Source: Chloroflexota bacterium
Lineage (GTDB): Bacteria; Chloroflexota; Anaerolineae; Aggregatilineales; Phototrophicaceae
NCBI GenBank assembly: GCA_011525385.1
Contig: WTGF01000004.1
Location: 1 to 59,435 of the forward strand
DNA length: 59,435 bases
Reading direction: 5' to 3'
Shown: positions 28,587 through 37,334 of the stretch, in pieces
Numbering within the stretch: position 1 is the stretch's first letter
Layout: each line of letters opens with the position of its first letter
Made by a program: the position numbers and the translations under genes
The notes under the pieces: generated by a model
Seen by the model: the letters and a program-made list of their open reading frames with translations, nothing else
Databases searched by the model: none
Told to the model about the DNA's origin: nothing

Positions 28587-31500
28587 TTAAGCAGAACTGT
28601 GCACACTAAAGATCTCTGACCAAGTCAGTGCCCATTCCAGCAAGTCGGGGCAAACGCGATTCGCGCTTTCCAAGAGCGCCTTCAGTTGATCTTCTGTCAT
28701 GTTGATACGATTGAGGATTGCCCTCCGAGCCGATTGCCGCCTCAGTGAATAGGAGCGGAGGATTATCCCCAATGCCACCATATGACGATCCAGCCGCATC
28801 ATGTGGCCCGCGCTCTCTGTTGGGATTTGGGCCTCCATCGCGTTCAAGAAGCGTAACCCACCGCTAAAGAGCGGCTCGTCATACTTCCTGAGAATCCATT
28901 GCATGACACTATCGAAATTAGAGAGCTTGCCGGCGGAATCTAGGGTATCCGCCAGGGCGCGGAGTTGTGTGCGGTGACGGTCATCGGCAACGAAACCCCG
29001 GTACCACGCGGCGGTCGCCCAACGATAGCCCGCTGCCGAAGTGATTTCTGGCACATGCCCTGAATCGAATTGTTCTTTTGTCTTTTGCCGCAAGAGCGCT
29101 TGAGCATACAAGCGATCGATTGAAACGACCGGCGAGTATAGATGTTCGAGTGGCTGGTCCATACGTCTATGTTGAACCACGAGAGTGTAATCGTGGGCAC
29201 AATCTACTAAATATGTGCCATTTGCCTTGTTTAGCCCGGGAGTCATCGGCTTTGTCCGCATGCCGTGAAACATCCCCGACAGGCGGTCATAATATGCGGG
29301 CCACATATCAAGTTCATCTAATTCAGAGAATTCCTCATTAGCGGGAATATGAGCTGGTATCCATACGCGGAGACGGGAAGTATAAGTTCCCTTCCTAGAC
29401 CACCGCGCATAAGCGAAGATTTCACCTTCCTGCGGCGTCTTCAGCTTGATCTTCCCTATACCTGCTAGTCCTCGCCACGCGATTCTCTCGGGGTACACCC
29501 GGTAGATTTTGCTTCTTTTGGTTTCAACCAATAGGGCGTTTTTTGTCAGAGCCCATGTCGGCAACGGCTCAAATGAATTACGATGTGCATTGGCGATCTG
29601 CGCAAGCGGTCGCCAGCATCTCTCAAGCTGTTCGACGGAGTATTGCTGCAACATCTCTGGCTGGAATGTGGCTAGTCGAAACAATGTTTCCCCAGCAAAA
29701 GCTTCCGGCGGCTGCTTGAGTAGATAAGAGATTAAGTCGCTCTGTGAATGCTCTTTTGAGGCGGAATGTGAAGGCGATAGGACCGAATCGTAATGAGCGA
29801 TGCCTGACCTCGTTCTCGTGACAAATGGCAGCGGACTGGCCCTTAGAGCTTGTCCATTCCAGAAGATGTTCAGCGTATACTGCGACCGTGGTAGCAGATC
29901 AAAATTAGCCTCAAGCTGGTTGTCTGTAGGGTCGAGAACCTCTGTGAATACAGTGTTCCCATGAACATCAAATACGGCCAGCGAATAATTTCCAAGACGC
30001 AAATTATCAAGCTCATATGCAACATTAAGTCTATTACCTTGGTGGTTCGCTTCGATAACGATAGATGGTGGTTTCACTAAGAATTCGCCGGGGCTGGGCA
30101 ATGGAAGCTCCTTGCCATCGGCAAGGACACAGATCCGATATTTGCCATCGGGCAACTGACAATCAAGCAGGAAGAGATTCTCCGGGTCAGTTGATGTTGT
30201 ATGAGCTACTTCGTCGCAATCCGGGAGATTGATGACCTTGATTACCAACTCACTCCCCAAAGATTCGGAGAACACCATGCTAATGAGCACAGCCTCCGCG
30301 TCGCGATCTAGTACATATTCGGCTTCGAACGAGATAATCTGTGGCCTACGCACAAAAGTGCCGATGATCCACTCTCGACCGTTGAGCCCAAGTCGCAGAG
30401 GCACTTTACTGGAATTCTGGTCGAAAAGAATGACACCGACTTGGTCGGTACGTAGATCAATCGTCCTTTCGCCACGAGCGTCGAGAAGAACCCGTTGTCG
30501 GTGATCGCCGATGTACAGATTAAGCCGTGCTTTTCGCCGTCCACGAAAATGTATCTTTGCCTTATCCAACTCACTCGCCAGCAAGACACCTGGTAGAGCC
30601 GTGCCTTCAAACCAGGCATATATGCGCTGTATCGGCCATTCGATTGGCACAACACGGTCATCCTGGCAAATATGCAAACGACAGTACGACGACCGCAAGT
30701 CGTTCCAGGTTACCAACTGCTCACTATTGCTCAACGCTTCCACCTGTGTCGCTTCGTCGGGTGATTCAACGGTCTCCGTACTTATATTGTCTACTCGTAT
30801 TCGTGGAAGATTAAACGGATGGAAGGTATCGTCACCAGGATTGCTGAAGCGCAGGTGCGGCACGACGCTAACTTCTATCGGTGACGCGAGACGAGAGCGA
30901 AAATCATATGTGATATCAATGGCATATGTGCCGATTCGGTCAGCGGGAATCATTTTGCTCAAGTCCAGCTGATAACCATCTTCTCTAGGATCTGCGTACA
31001 TATCAAACGGTACGTAATACTGACGTGCAGGTGTAACGACATGAATCTTAAGCGCCCTTATGGCAGCTGGGACTTCGGGAAAATACGCAAGGATGCAATT
31101 GCTGGTGTAGACAGGCGGCACTCTCTTTGACGTATTTGGTATGCGGTGATTCTCGGAAAGCCTGGGTGGCGCAATACGTCTTCTGGTCTGTTCGACACGA
31201 ATTTCACCTGCTTCAGTCTTGATAGTTATCGGCAGATCAATAGCGTATCGCGCAATGTGTTGATGGCTGACCAAGTTTTCCATGGTATCTGACAAGTAAT
31301 AGTCGGTCAGCAATGGCGCAAGGTGTTGATCTTCAGCGTCCAAGAGCTGCAGGTCATTTGCGTAGCTGACGAGAATTTCCCCCGATGTCAATTGATCCGG
31401 CTTTACTGGCACAGCGTACGATTCTTGCTGGGTAATGCGGTAGAATTGGAAATCTCCATCAGGCAAAGGAGGTACAGGCCTCCGAAAAATGCAATAGCTG

Positions 31501-31808
31501 TTGTCGTCATAAACGTAGATATTCCCCGCAAGCATATCTGCCTGATCCGGTACATCCATGGCTAGTTCTCGCACGCGCCATTGGCCACTTGGCTGCTGTT
31601 CGGGCCAGATATCGAAACGCTTATTGTTCCATTCCTGTAAAGCTTGCTCTTCCGAAGTTTGAGCCCAAATACATAGTTGCGGCTTTCTGTATGATTCAGT
31701 GATCAGATTGAGCAAGCGAAGAACCCAGTCTTCCTCCTCGCAGGACCAAACCCATTCTAGCCGCACATGACGGTTTGACGATGTGGAGACGATCGGTCTC
31801 TCGTGCAA
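28587..31808 (-). CDS. Large protein of unknown function, helicase-cassette partner
   Basis: A 1,073-aa protein with no domain I recognise. It is rich in predicted beta-strand and aromatic residues, with Ig-like stretches in the middle (about 500-670, for example VINLPDCDEV and YELDNLRLGNYSLAV) and a helical C-terminus. The first possible start is TTG at 31808, with no good ribosome-binding site. The frame is open for 24 more codons upstream, back to the TAA of the 218-aa gene, and is the same frame. The pair may therefore be one protein split by a nonsense codon. Its place before a DUF1998 helicase recalls the two-gene DruH-DruE layout of type III Druantia, but I cannot show homology. Confidence 0.75.
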   Translation of the reverse strand: MHERPIVSTSSNRHVRLEWVWSCEEEDWVLRLLNLITESYRKPQLCIWAQTSEEQALQEWNNKRFDIWPEQQPSGQWRVRELAMDVPDQADMLAGNIYVYDDNSYCIFRRPVPPLPDGDFQFYRITQQESYAVPVKPDQLTSGEILVSYANDLQLLDAEDQHLAPLLTDYYLSDTMENLVSHQHIARYAIDLPITIKTEAGEIRVEQTRRRIAPPRLSENHRIPNTSKRVPPVYTSNCILAYFPEVPAAIRALKIHVVTPARQYYVPFDMYADPREDGYQLDLSKMIPADRIGTYAIDITYDFRSRLASPIEVSVVPHLRFSNPGDDTFHPFNLPRIRVDNISTETVESPDEATQVEALSNSEQLVTWNDLRSSYCRLHICQDDRVVPIEWPIQRIYAWFEGTALPGVLLASELDKAKIHFRGRRKARLNLYIGDHRQRVLLDARGERTIDLRTDQVGVILFDQNSSKVPLRLGLNGREWIIGTFVRRPQIISFEAEYVLDRDAEAVLISMVFSESLGSELVIKVINLPDCDEVAHTTSTDPENLFLLDCQLPDGKYRICVLADGKELPLPSPGEFLVKPPSIVIEANHQGNRLNVAYELDNLRLGNYSLAVFDVHGNTVFTEVLDPTDNQLEANFDLLPRSQYTLNIFWNGQALRASPLPFVTRTRSGIAHYDSVLSPSHSASKEHSQSDLISYLLKQPPEAFAGETLFRLATFQPEMLQQYSVEQLERCWRPLAQIANAHRNSFEPLPTWALTKNALLVETKRSKIYRVYPERIAWRGLAGIGKIKLKTPQEGEIFAYARWSRKGTYTSRLRVWIPAHIPANEEFSELDELDMWPAYYDRLSGMFHGMRTKPMTPGLNKANGTYLVDCAHDYTLVVQHRRMDQPLEHLYSPVVSIDRLYAQALLRQKTKEQFDSGHVPEITSAAGYRWATAAWYRGFVADDRHRTQLRALADTLDSAGKLSNFDSVMQWILRKYDEPLFSGGLRFLNAMEAQIPTESAGHMMRLDRHMVALGIILRSYSLRRQSARRAILNRINMTEDQLKALLESANRVCPDLLEWALTWSEIFSVHSSA

Positions 31809-31880
31809 GTGTCTGATATATTCATCCCATAAGTCCCGGCGTATCTGGCTGGAAAACAGCGCTCTAATGTCACCTGGGTC

Positions 31881-32537
31881 TTATTGGTCGGCTAGCAACT
31901 CTGTTGCCGTTACCAATGAGCTTACAATTGTTAGTGCAATCTCGTGCGTGTTTCTATTGTCCAGGAAATTCTGCAGAGGGCGTACAGCGAGGGCACCCGT
32001 ATTGCGTCTCTTGAGGAAGCTGCTAAGTTCCCATCGCGATAACCTGCTAATTCTCCACAGGTTGCTCGCGAACCAATGTGCAAAATCATCTCGCACATAA
32101 GCCGGGATAATCGCGTGCCAGTAAACGGGACGCACCACATCGCCCCAACTGACAACGGGAAATTCGAGTCCAAACCGCTCAGTTAGTTCCCAACGGGCGC
32201 TACCGAAGTAGTCGCGACAGAAATTCTGGAAAGACTGTGTGGCGTCCATCCTCCACACGTCGCGAGCATAGGGCTGCCAAAAATTTCGAGATTCCGTATT
32301 CGAATAACGTGCGCTGAACACTAACGACGTAACAAATATCGCTGGACGCAAGTGCCGCCTCCAGATTCTCCCTGCATATTGGCATTCGCTGTGTAGCAGC
32401 TCCGCAATCTGGGCGAATGCCTGTTTGGTAATGTCGAGCTCACCGATAAATTCCACATCTTCAAGCGCATCTTCTAAAATCGCTTCTACATTACTCATCT
32501 GGTCTGCGTTCAGAATACTTGATGACAAGTCATCCAT
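31881..32537 (-). CDS. N-terminal partner (or N-terminal part) of the large unknown protein
   Basis: A 218-aa, mostly helical protein with an acidic N-terminus and many aromatic residues (RRHLRPAIFVTSLVFSA, YARDVWRMDATQSF). No family is recognised. CAGGAG precedes the ATG by 11 bp. Its TAA stop (31881-31883) is followed in the same frame by 24 open codons and then the 1,073-aa frame, so it is either a separate first gene of the cassette or the first sixth of a 1,314-codon gene with a premature stop. It heads the transcript that ends with the DEAH helicase. Confidence 0.6.
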   Translation of the reverse strand: MDDLSSSILNADQMSNVEAILEDALEDVEFIGELDITKQAFAQIAELLHSECQYAGRIWRRHLRPAIFVTSLVFSARYSNTESRNFWQPYARDVWRMDATQSFQNFCRDYFGSARWELTERFGLEFPVVSWGDVVRPVYWHAIIPAYVRDDFAHWFASNLWRISRLSRWELSSFLKRRNTGALAVRPLQNFLDNRNTHEIALTIVSSLVTATELLADQ

Positions 32538-32983
32538 ACTTAGGCCAGCTCCTGTACAGGTGTTGGGTAAATCGTGTGCTGGCGGGGATGTGGTGGGTAG
32601 GTCGTTGCTGGGAGACGCTAGCTCGTAGGGGTCCGAGTTTACGACATCGGTTCCGGCAATTCCACTCTTAAAGACGCAAGGGATGAAAGGCCGCGCGGTC
32701 CGCGAGAGCGATATATCAAAATTCTAGTTGTGAAAAATGAGTCATGCGGAAACTGTGCTGGTGGGCAAACAGAAGGCGTTGGCCGGCACAAATTCTCTTA
32801 ACTAGCATAATTCGGCCTTTCCGGCGCATTCCCGGATAGAGTGGCGTCCCAGGGAGCCGTTCTAAGCGATTTTGAGGCGCTGCAGGACATCTCAGTACCC
32901 TCGAATACTGCGGTTTTGACTGTTTTTCCCGGCGCTAGTGCTGTCAGATAACCCGCTAGAACACTAGATATATCGGTCTTGTT
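32538..32983. other. Intergenic region between helicase cassette and CRISPR relic
   Basis: About 450 bp with no credible gene. It should hold the promoter of the leftward helicase cassette; no convincing -35/-10 pair was found on the minus strand. It also forms the trailer side of the small CRISPR array. Confidence 0.4.
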
Positions 32984-33249
32984 CTGGCCACCCCCACGCC
33001 TGTGGGGAATACTTCGCTAATATCAACGAAGGCGAGCCTTGGCCCGGATCACCCCCACATCAGTGGGGAATGCGTATGGCACATTATAACGGTGACGAAT
33101 ACACCCGGTTCACCCCCACGTGTGTGGGGAATACAATCATTCAGCAAAGTTCATACGGGCGTCCGGGGGTTCACCCCCACGTGTGTGGGGAATACATTGA
33201 CTTCTTGCTGAATCAGGGAATACCGATCGGTTCACCCCCACGTGTGTGG

Positions 33250-34476
33250 CTGAGGAGGCGACAGGTTTCACAGAATCCTCGGATCGGAATAATATCTTAG
33301 GGTGAGCTTCTCCCTGTGGCCAAATTCATTGTTCGTAAAGTAGCGTAGTCCTTCTTGGAATAGGCTTAGCGCAGGGCGCAACTTGCCTTTTGCTTTGTCC
33401 ATGATTAACGGACTTGTTCTGCCCTTTTTTGCTGCCCAGCTGCCCAGGGCCAGAGCGAGTCCATGCGCCAGCATCAGAATGGCCATATAACGTTCGAGGC
33501 GTTCGGCCGAGCGTAATCGACAGGCAGCCAGATTCCAGCCGGCGCTTTTCAAGTCGCGAAAGCCCTGCTCTTGCCAGTTACGTTTGGCATACTCTCGTCC
33601 GGTCAACTCTGGGGCGTTGGTCACAAGAATCCAAGGCTCGGCGCAGTCCTTGTCCCAAATCGCGCGTATATGCGCTGAAATCTTGCCTTGTGTGATGAAT
33701 ACGATGCCACTAGCCGCCCAACGTCCGCCTTTCTGTATTTCGGCAAAAGGCCAGAGCTTGCCTCTTTCAGTCTTGATCTTGACTGTTCTCACAACACGAA
33801 ACAGATAGTGCCAGCCTAATATCTCGACCGCCCGGCACAATGCTGGCGATGTGCCGATGCCGCGATCAGCCAGTACCAGTACCTCCCTCTCATCGGGCAC
33901 GGCAGCCTTGATCTCGGTGAGCAAGCCCACAATCATCTTGACCTGACCCTCGGGCGGATAATGCTTCTTGCTGTTGGCCCTGTAACAGCGACAAGCCAGA
34001 TGTACACAGCGCTTCTCAAAGGCAACGCTCACCATCATTATCCCGAATTTATCGCGGATTTTGGTCTCGTCCACCATCAACTCAATCCGCTGATTGGGCA
34101 GTCGACTCAGGACCCATCTAGCCCAATCCCGCGTAAACTGGTTCATTGACCACTTATCGTCTGCAATGCAACGCTGCAATTGACGCATGAGACTCCTGAC
34201 TTTCACTTTGCCTTTCAATGCTCGCGCTACCTTCGACTGATGACAGTGTTCAGCCAGCATCACCCCCAAAACAAACTTTGCCAGACGCAATCTCTGCCAA
34301 ACGGTAAAGCTCGTGAAAAGGATACAAATCTCTTTCTTCACTTGATACAATATGCGCTGATTCACCAGTTTCGCCCTTCTTCCTTTACCGGGGTTAAGAG
34401 TGTTACTGGTGAATCTTTACATTGCTCCCAATTAAGCGCAAATCAATTTGCTACCCAAAACCTGTCGCCTCCTCAG
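33250..34476 (-). mobile_element. Complete IS4-family insertion sequence (1,227 bp)
   Basis: Perfect 19-bp terminal inverted repeats, CTGAGGAGGCGACAGGTTT at 33250-33268 and its complement at 34458-34476, enclose one transposase gene. A 10-bp direct target duplication ACGTGTGTGG flanks the element (33240-33249 and 34477-34486). Removing the element and one duplication restores an exact CRISPR repeat. Intact ends and gene suggest a recent, possibly still active insertion. Confidence 0.95.
33268..34365 (-). CDS. IS4-family transposase
   Basis: A 365-aa DDE transposase. MVDETKIRD carries the first Asp and VLADRGIG the second. YAKRNWQEQGFRDLK fits the Y-(2)-R-(3)-E-(6)-K signature of the IS4 family and supplies the catalytic Glu. 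The gene fills the element between perfect inverted repeats; its stop codon touches the left repeat. It seems full length, with no internal stop, so the element could transpose. Confidence 0.93.
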   Translation of the reverse strand: MNQRILYQVKKEICILFTSFTVWQRLRLAKFVLGVMLAEHCHQSKVARALKGKVKVRSLMRQLQRCIADDKWSMNQFTRDWARWVLSRLPNQRIELMVDETKIRDKFGIMMVSVAFEKRCVHLACRCYRANSKKHYPPEGQVKMIVGLLTEIKAAVPDEREVLVLADRGIGTSPALCRAVEILGWHYLFRVVRTVKIKTERGKLWPFAEIQKGGRWAASGIVFITQGKISAHIRAIWDKDCAEPWILVTNAPELTGREYAKRNWQEQGFRDLKSAGWNLAACRLRSAERLERYMAILMLAHGLALALGSWAAKKGRTSPLIMDKAKGKLRPALSLFQEGLRYFTNNEFGHREKLTLRYYSDPRIL

Positions 34477-34625
34477 ACGTGTGTGGGGAATACGCTGGTG
34501 AGCGCATCGCTCCCACCGCGAAGATCGGCGTCAGGCCACCCAGACCGGAATTAGCGCCATGTTCAGGAGCGGCGGCTTACGGTCAATCTGTGAGCGCGCG
34601 AGTCGGGCAGCGGACGGAAAACGGC

Positions 34626-34829
34626 TCAGGTATGCGGATCGGGTCGCGGGGCAACTTTTGGCGACGGCCATAGCCCAGCGAACTTTAGCGCGCGCAAGAG
34701 CGTCCGGCCGGGCACAGTGTTGGCATCCTTGCGAAGCTGAATATGTGTCAGGTAAATGGACGTATCGGTGACAAAGAAATAAATGCGAAACCCTCCGCTC
34801 TTTCTACGGCTTGAGGAGCTGTCTTTCAT
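34626..34829 (-). pseudogene. RelE/HigB-type toxin fragment
   Basis: The minus strand encodes about 55 residues with RKSGGFRIYFFVTDTSIYL, the central block of RelE-superfamily mRNA-cleaving toxins in which KSGGFR is common. N-terminal residues before the block are missing and the frame runs into unrelated sequence at the end. No antitoxin is adjacent, although a 31-codon frame starting MRKHKKLRKDRHEL lies just upstream (about 34972-34877). It is probably the relic of a toxin-antitoxin pair. Confidence 0.45.
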
Positions 34830-35310
34830 GCGGGCAGTCCAGAGCAGCGCCCCGTCAACACCAGAGACGCGCGTCTAGTTTTCGCGAGACGCCTCCAGGT
34901 TCACAAGGAAGTCATTATAGTCTGATGCCAGCTCGTGGCGATCCTTGCGCAGCTTCTTGTGCTTTCTCATCTGAGTAGTCCTGAAAGACGTTGTTCTGTC
35001 TCTGGTCAGGGAACAGGTGATAGACTGCTCGCACGAGTTCATTAAAGGACATATTCGTCACCCACGAGACTATTCGCCTGATTCCCGATTCCGGGTCTTC
35101 CGACAAATCAGAATGGCCACAGAGCTTGGCTGCGGCGCCGGGTGCCAAGCGGTAAGAGGGACAGCCACCCGGTCCAGTATGCACACGGGCCGGCCCCCGG
35201 GGAATCTGTTGTGTGCACTGCGGACGGCAAGTTGCAGACACCGCTTAGCAGGGCGGTGTCTGTTGGTATTTCGATGATATGAGCATACGGGAAGTAGCAG
35301 GAGGCGCCAA
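34830..35310. other. Gene-poor stretch
   Basis: Except for a 31-codon minus frame near 34877-34972 and a strong stem-loop at 35235-35262, I see nothing convincing. Overlapping frames here have arginine/proline-rich translations with no family marks. Confidence 0.4.
35235..35262. terminator. Strong stem-loop after the small membrane-protein operon
   Basis: CAGACACCGC and GCGGTGTCTG pair perfectly around an 8-base loop. It lies about 50 bp past the stop of the minus-strand operon and could end its transcript, though no T run follows on that strand. Termination is therefore tentative. Confidence 0.45.
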
Positions 35311-35571
35311 TCAACCGTCGTCGCTGGGATGTGCCTTTCGGCGACCAGCACGAATTGACAGAAGCCCGAGCGCGAACATCGGAATTGTGATGAACACGTA
35401 TACCGCGAAGTGCGAAAGTGCTTTCACAATTGCCTCGTCGGTCATGCCGATAAAACCCGCTGCGGGCGCAATCCGAGTAAGCCAGTCCGCAGCCTCAATG
35501 CCGCCTATGCATAGCAGGCAAATGGCCCCAACAATGAGAAGAATTCCAATCCACCGCAGGCAGCCCGACAT
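35311..35571 (-). CDS. Small two-helix membrane protein
   Basis: An 86-aa protein with two hydrophobic segments: WIGILLIVGAICLLCIGGIE (about residues 7-26) and AVYVFITIPMFALGLLSI (about 57-74), ending in a basic and polar tail. Its ATG overlaps the TAA of the upstream secreted-protein gene (TAATG), so the two are translationally coupled. Function is unknown; it may anchor or export the secreted partner. Confidence 0.65.
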   Translation of the reverse strand: MSGCLRWIGILLIVGAICLLCIGGIEAADWLTRIAPAAGFIGMTDEAIVKALSHFAVYVFITIPMFALGLLSIRAGRRKAHPSDDG

Positions 35572-36161
35572 TATTCCGCCTCCCTTATAAACTCGATGCG
35601 CCATGGTATCCGATTGCGATTGTATATGGTCCAATAGGTCGAGCAGTCTTTGGCGAGAGACATCCGGCCGAACGCTTTGTTGTTCGAGGGAAAGAGAGTC
35701 CAGCATGTGTCTCCCTCTGTCCGCTTGTATACCCACCACTCAGCTACCTCAGCTTGGTCGCCCCAACGCCTGATTCCTTCCAGCGTGTATTGGTAGCGGC
35801 CCGCTGGTATCGTGATCAATGGCAGATTGCCTTCAAACCCGTAGTCATCGCTTGCGAATATCAGATGATCGCGGTTGGAAGAAGCATCATGAGGACTAGC
35901 CGTCTCTAATAGCACCTCACGAGTTATCGGTTCGGCGTGACCGCTGCATTCGCCACCGAGAATGGAATCGAAATACTCAAGATAGTTGTCGACCGACACC
36001 GCCATCGGCTCCCCGTCAATTTGGTGTATCAGGAATGCCAGGTCGCCGAACTGACCCGTGAGTATCTCGTAGGTCGTACAATCCAGCGCTTGGCTACTAT
36101 CCTGCGCCGAAATCGTGACAACCAGCATAAGGCACAGAACGATAAGGGTGAGTCGGCGCAT
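35571..36161 (-). CDS. Secreted protein of unknown function
   Basis: A 196-aa protein with a clear Sec signal peptide: basic MRRLT, hydrophobic LIVLCLMLVVTI, and a cleavage site near SAQ-DS (about residue 20). The mature part has four or more Cys residues and aromatic repeats (YQYTLEGIRRW, EWWVYKRTEGDTCW) but no recognised family. It is coupled to the small membrane protein and is transcribed away from the XRE regulator gene, with a 17-bp palindrome between them. Confidence 0.75.
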   Translation of the reverse strand: MRRLTLIVLCLMLVVTISAQDSSQALDCTTYEILTGQFGDLAFLIHQIDGEPMAVSVDNYLEYFDSILGGECSGHAEPITREVLLETASPHDASSNRDHLIFASDDYGFEGNLPLITIPAGRYQYTLEGIRRWGDQAEVAEWWVYKRTEGDTCWTLFPSNNKAFGRMSLAKDCSTYWTIYNRNRIPWRIEFIREAE

Positions 36162-36199
36162 GAGGCTACCTCCAAAAGACTAATCAGCGTCCAATAAAT

Positions 36200-36216
36200 A
36201 TAGACCAATAGTCTAT
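36200..36216. promoter_or_regulatory. Palindromic operator for the XRE regulator
   Basis: ATAGACCAATAGTCTAT is a 17-bp palindrome with a 5-bp centre, placed between the divergent secreted-protein and XRE genes. A further half-site, CATAGACTA, lies at 36236-36244, just before the XRE start. This layout is typical of a self-regulating XRE repressor. Confidence 0.65.
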
Positions 36217-36249
36217 GGGATACAAATTCTTGACTCATAGACTAAATGC

Positions 36250-36486
36250 ATGGATGACTTCGGAGAGGCCCTTGGCGAAGCGATCAGGAACCGCCGTAAA
36301 GAACTGGAGTTGTCTCAAGAAGCGCTCGGTTTCAAAGCCGGCTATCACTTTACATATATCAGCCAGGTTGAGCGCGGTGTCAAATCTCCCACAGTTCGGA
36401 CCCTCAATATTCTGGCAGAAGCCTTAGAGATACGAATATCCGAGTTGATACTTCAAGCCGAGAATATCTATTTTCTGGACGCTTGA
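36250..36486 (+). CDS. XRE-family helix-turn-helix regulator
   Basis: A 78-aa stand-alone XRE/Cro-CI domain: IRNRRKELELSQEALGFKAG (helices 1-2, about residues 11-30), then YHFTYISQVERGVKSPTVRT (recognition helix and helix 4) and LNILAEALEI. It should bind DNA as a dimer and repress nearby promoters. No ribosome-binding site precedes the ATG and an operator half-site sits within 15 bp, so translation may be leaderless. Its likely targets are itself and the secreted/membrane protein pair across the 17-bp palindrome. Confidence 0.88.
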   Translation: MDDFGEALGEAIRNRRKELELSQEALGFKAGYHFTYISQVERGVKSPTVRTLNILAEALEIRISELILQAENIYFLDA

Positions 36487-36546
36487 TTGACAATGAAAAT
36501 CGTAAAGGCGTAATATCTCTGTGACGCGAACGAGGAAGGCGAGGGC

Positions 36547-36726
36547 ATGTCTACCAAGAGTGGGCCGAAAGAAAAGACAGCAGAAGTCGAAAGTAGACCG
36601 GCCGACAAATCACCACAGCCCACTCCCAACATCCACCTCCAAATCCACGACACACCGGAAAACGTAGCTAGAGCGCTCTACAGCATCCCCTCAGAAAAGC
36701 AGAACACTTCAGCCCAACCCCAATAA
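36547..36726 (+). CDS. Small hydrophilic hypothetical protein
   Basis: A 59-aa frame starting MSTKSGPKEKTAEVESRPAD, with a segment HLQIHDTPENVARALYS that reads like a short conserved helix preceded by a disordered Pro/Lys-rich N-terminus. GAGGAAGGCGAGGG lies directly before the ATG. It follows the XRE gene by 60 bp on the same strand and may be cotranscribed. No function is known to me. Confidence 0.5.
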   Translation: MSTKSGPKEKTAEVESRPADKSPQPTPNIHLQIHDTPENVARALYSIPSEKQNTSAQPQ

Positions 36727-36848
36727 AAATAGTGCGGTGCGTGGCGCTTTGCTATATAAGTCCCGGTGTAGCGGCGAATATCTGCAAGGTCATTCCTGGC
36801 TTCCGGCGAAAACTCAACCGAGGGTATCTGCAGGTTGCTGGTCATCGC

Positions 36849-37112
36849 TTATCGGAATGTTGGCGTCGTCTCGCTCTTGGGCCCAGTGCTTCGCATCTTG
36901 GAGAAATGTGTCTGGATTGAAGGGAGTTCCTTCACCGTTTTTGCACGTTCTAGCGACCGGTGGCAACTGGCCCGAAATTCCGCTAGGTTGCGTTTGCGCT
37001 TCTCATCGTAAGTCGCTACTCCGTTCAGCCATTCTCCAACTGAAACGTTGGCGGCTTCTGCTCTCTGCCGAGCCAACTCCCAATCTTGCTCGTACGTTAC
37101 CTTCGGTTGCAT
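36849..37112 (-). CDS. Small hypothetical protein
   Basis: An 87-aa frame beginning MQPKVTYEQDWELARQRAEA, with NVSVGEWLNGVATYDEKRKR next, a mostly helical and charged protein. It could be a small DNA-binding or antitoxin-like protein, but no family mark is clear and the ribosome-binding site is weak. The frame is open further upstream to 37256. Confidence 0.4.
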   Translation of the reverse strand: MQPKVTYEQDWELARQRAEAANVSVGEWLNGVATYDEKRKRNLAEFRASCHRSLERAKTVKELPSIQTHFSKMRSTGPKSETTPTFR

Positions 37113-37334
37113 GTGCGATTCTCTGCCGTCATCCTCCGACACTTGACCATTATGCCCGATATCACAATAGAATAGAACCTGTGTTCGTTGTGTAGGAATC
37201 ACTACCAGTTGCTTAATCCAAGCACGCAGCCTTGGCGGCACCCATTCCTCGCGCAACGCTGTAGATCACCCAAGTTTGCATTACAATGTGAGCAACCCAT
37301 ACCACCCGGCAAGACCAATCCGGCCCAGAGAGCA

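Larger units (their letters stand above)
32984..34493 (-). CRISPR. Small relict CRISPR array, minus orientation, IS-interrupted
   Basis: Five 29-bp repeats start at 32984, 33045, 33106, 33167 and 33228, exactly 61 bp apart, with four 32-nt spacers. On the minus strand the repeat begins GTATTCCCCACACACGTGGG, a variant of the main array's type I-E repeat. The two leftmost repeats are the most degenerate, so the trailer is left and the leader side right. The fifth repeat is split after 33249 by an IS4-family element and resumes at 34487. No further repeat follows, so new spacers and transcription from the leader side are probably cut off by the IS. Confidence 0.92.

Noticed and set aside
35185..35205. 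Repeat-like GGCCCCCGGGGAATC resembling a CRISPR repeat
   Set aside because: Only the GC-rich core and GGGGAAT are shared, no second copy lies at 61 bp, and the stem is absent.
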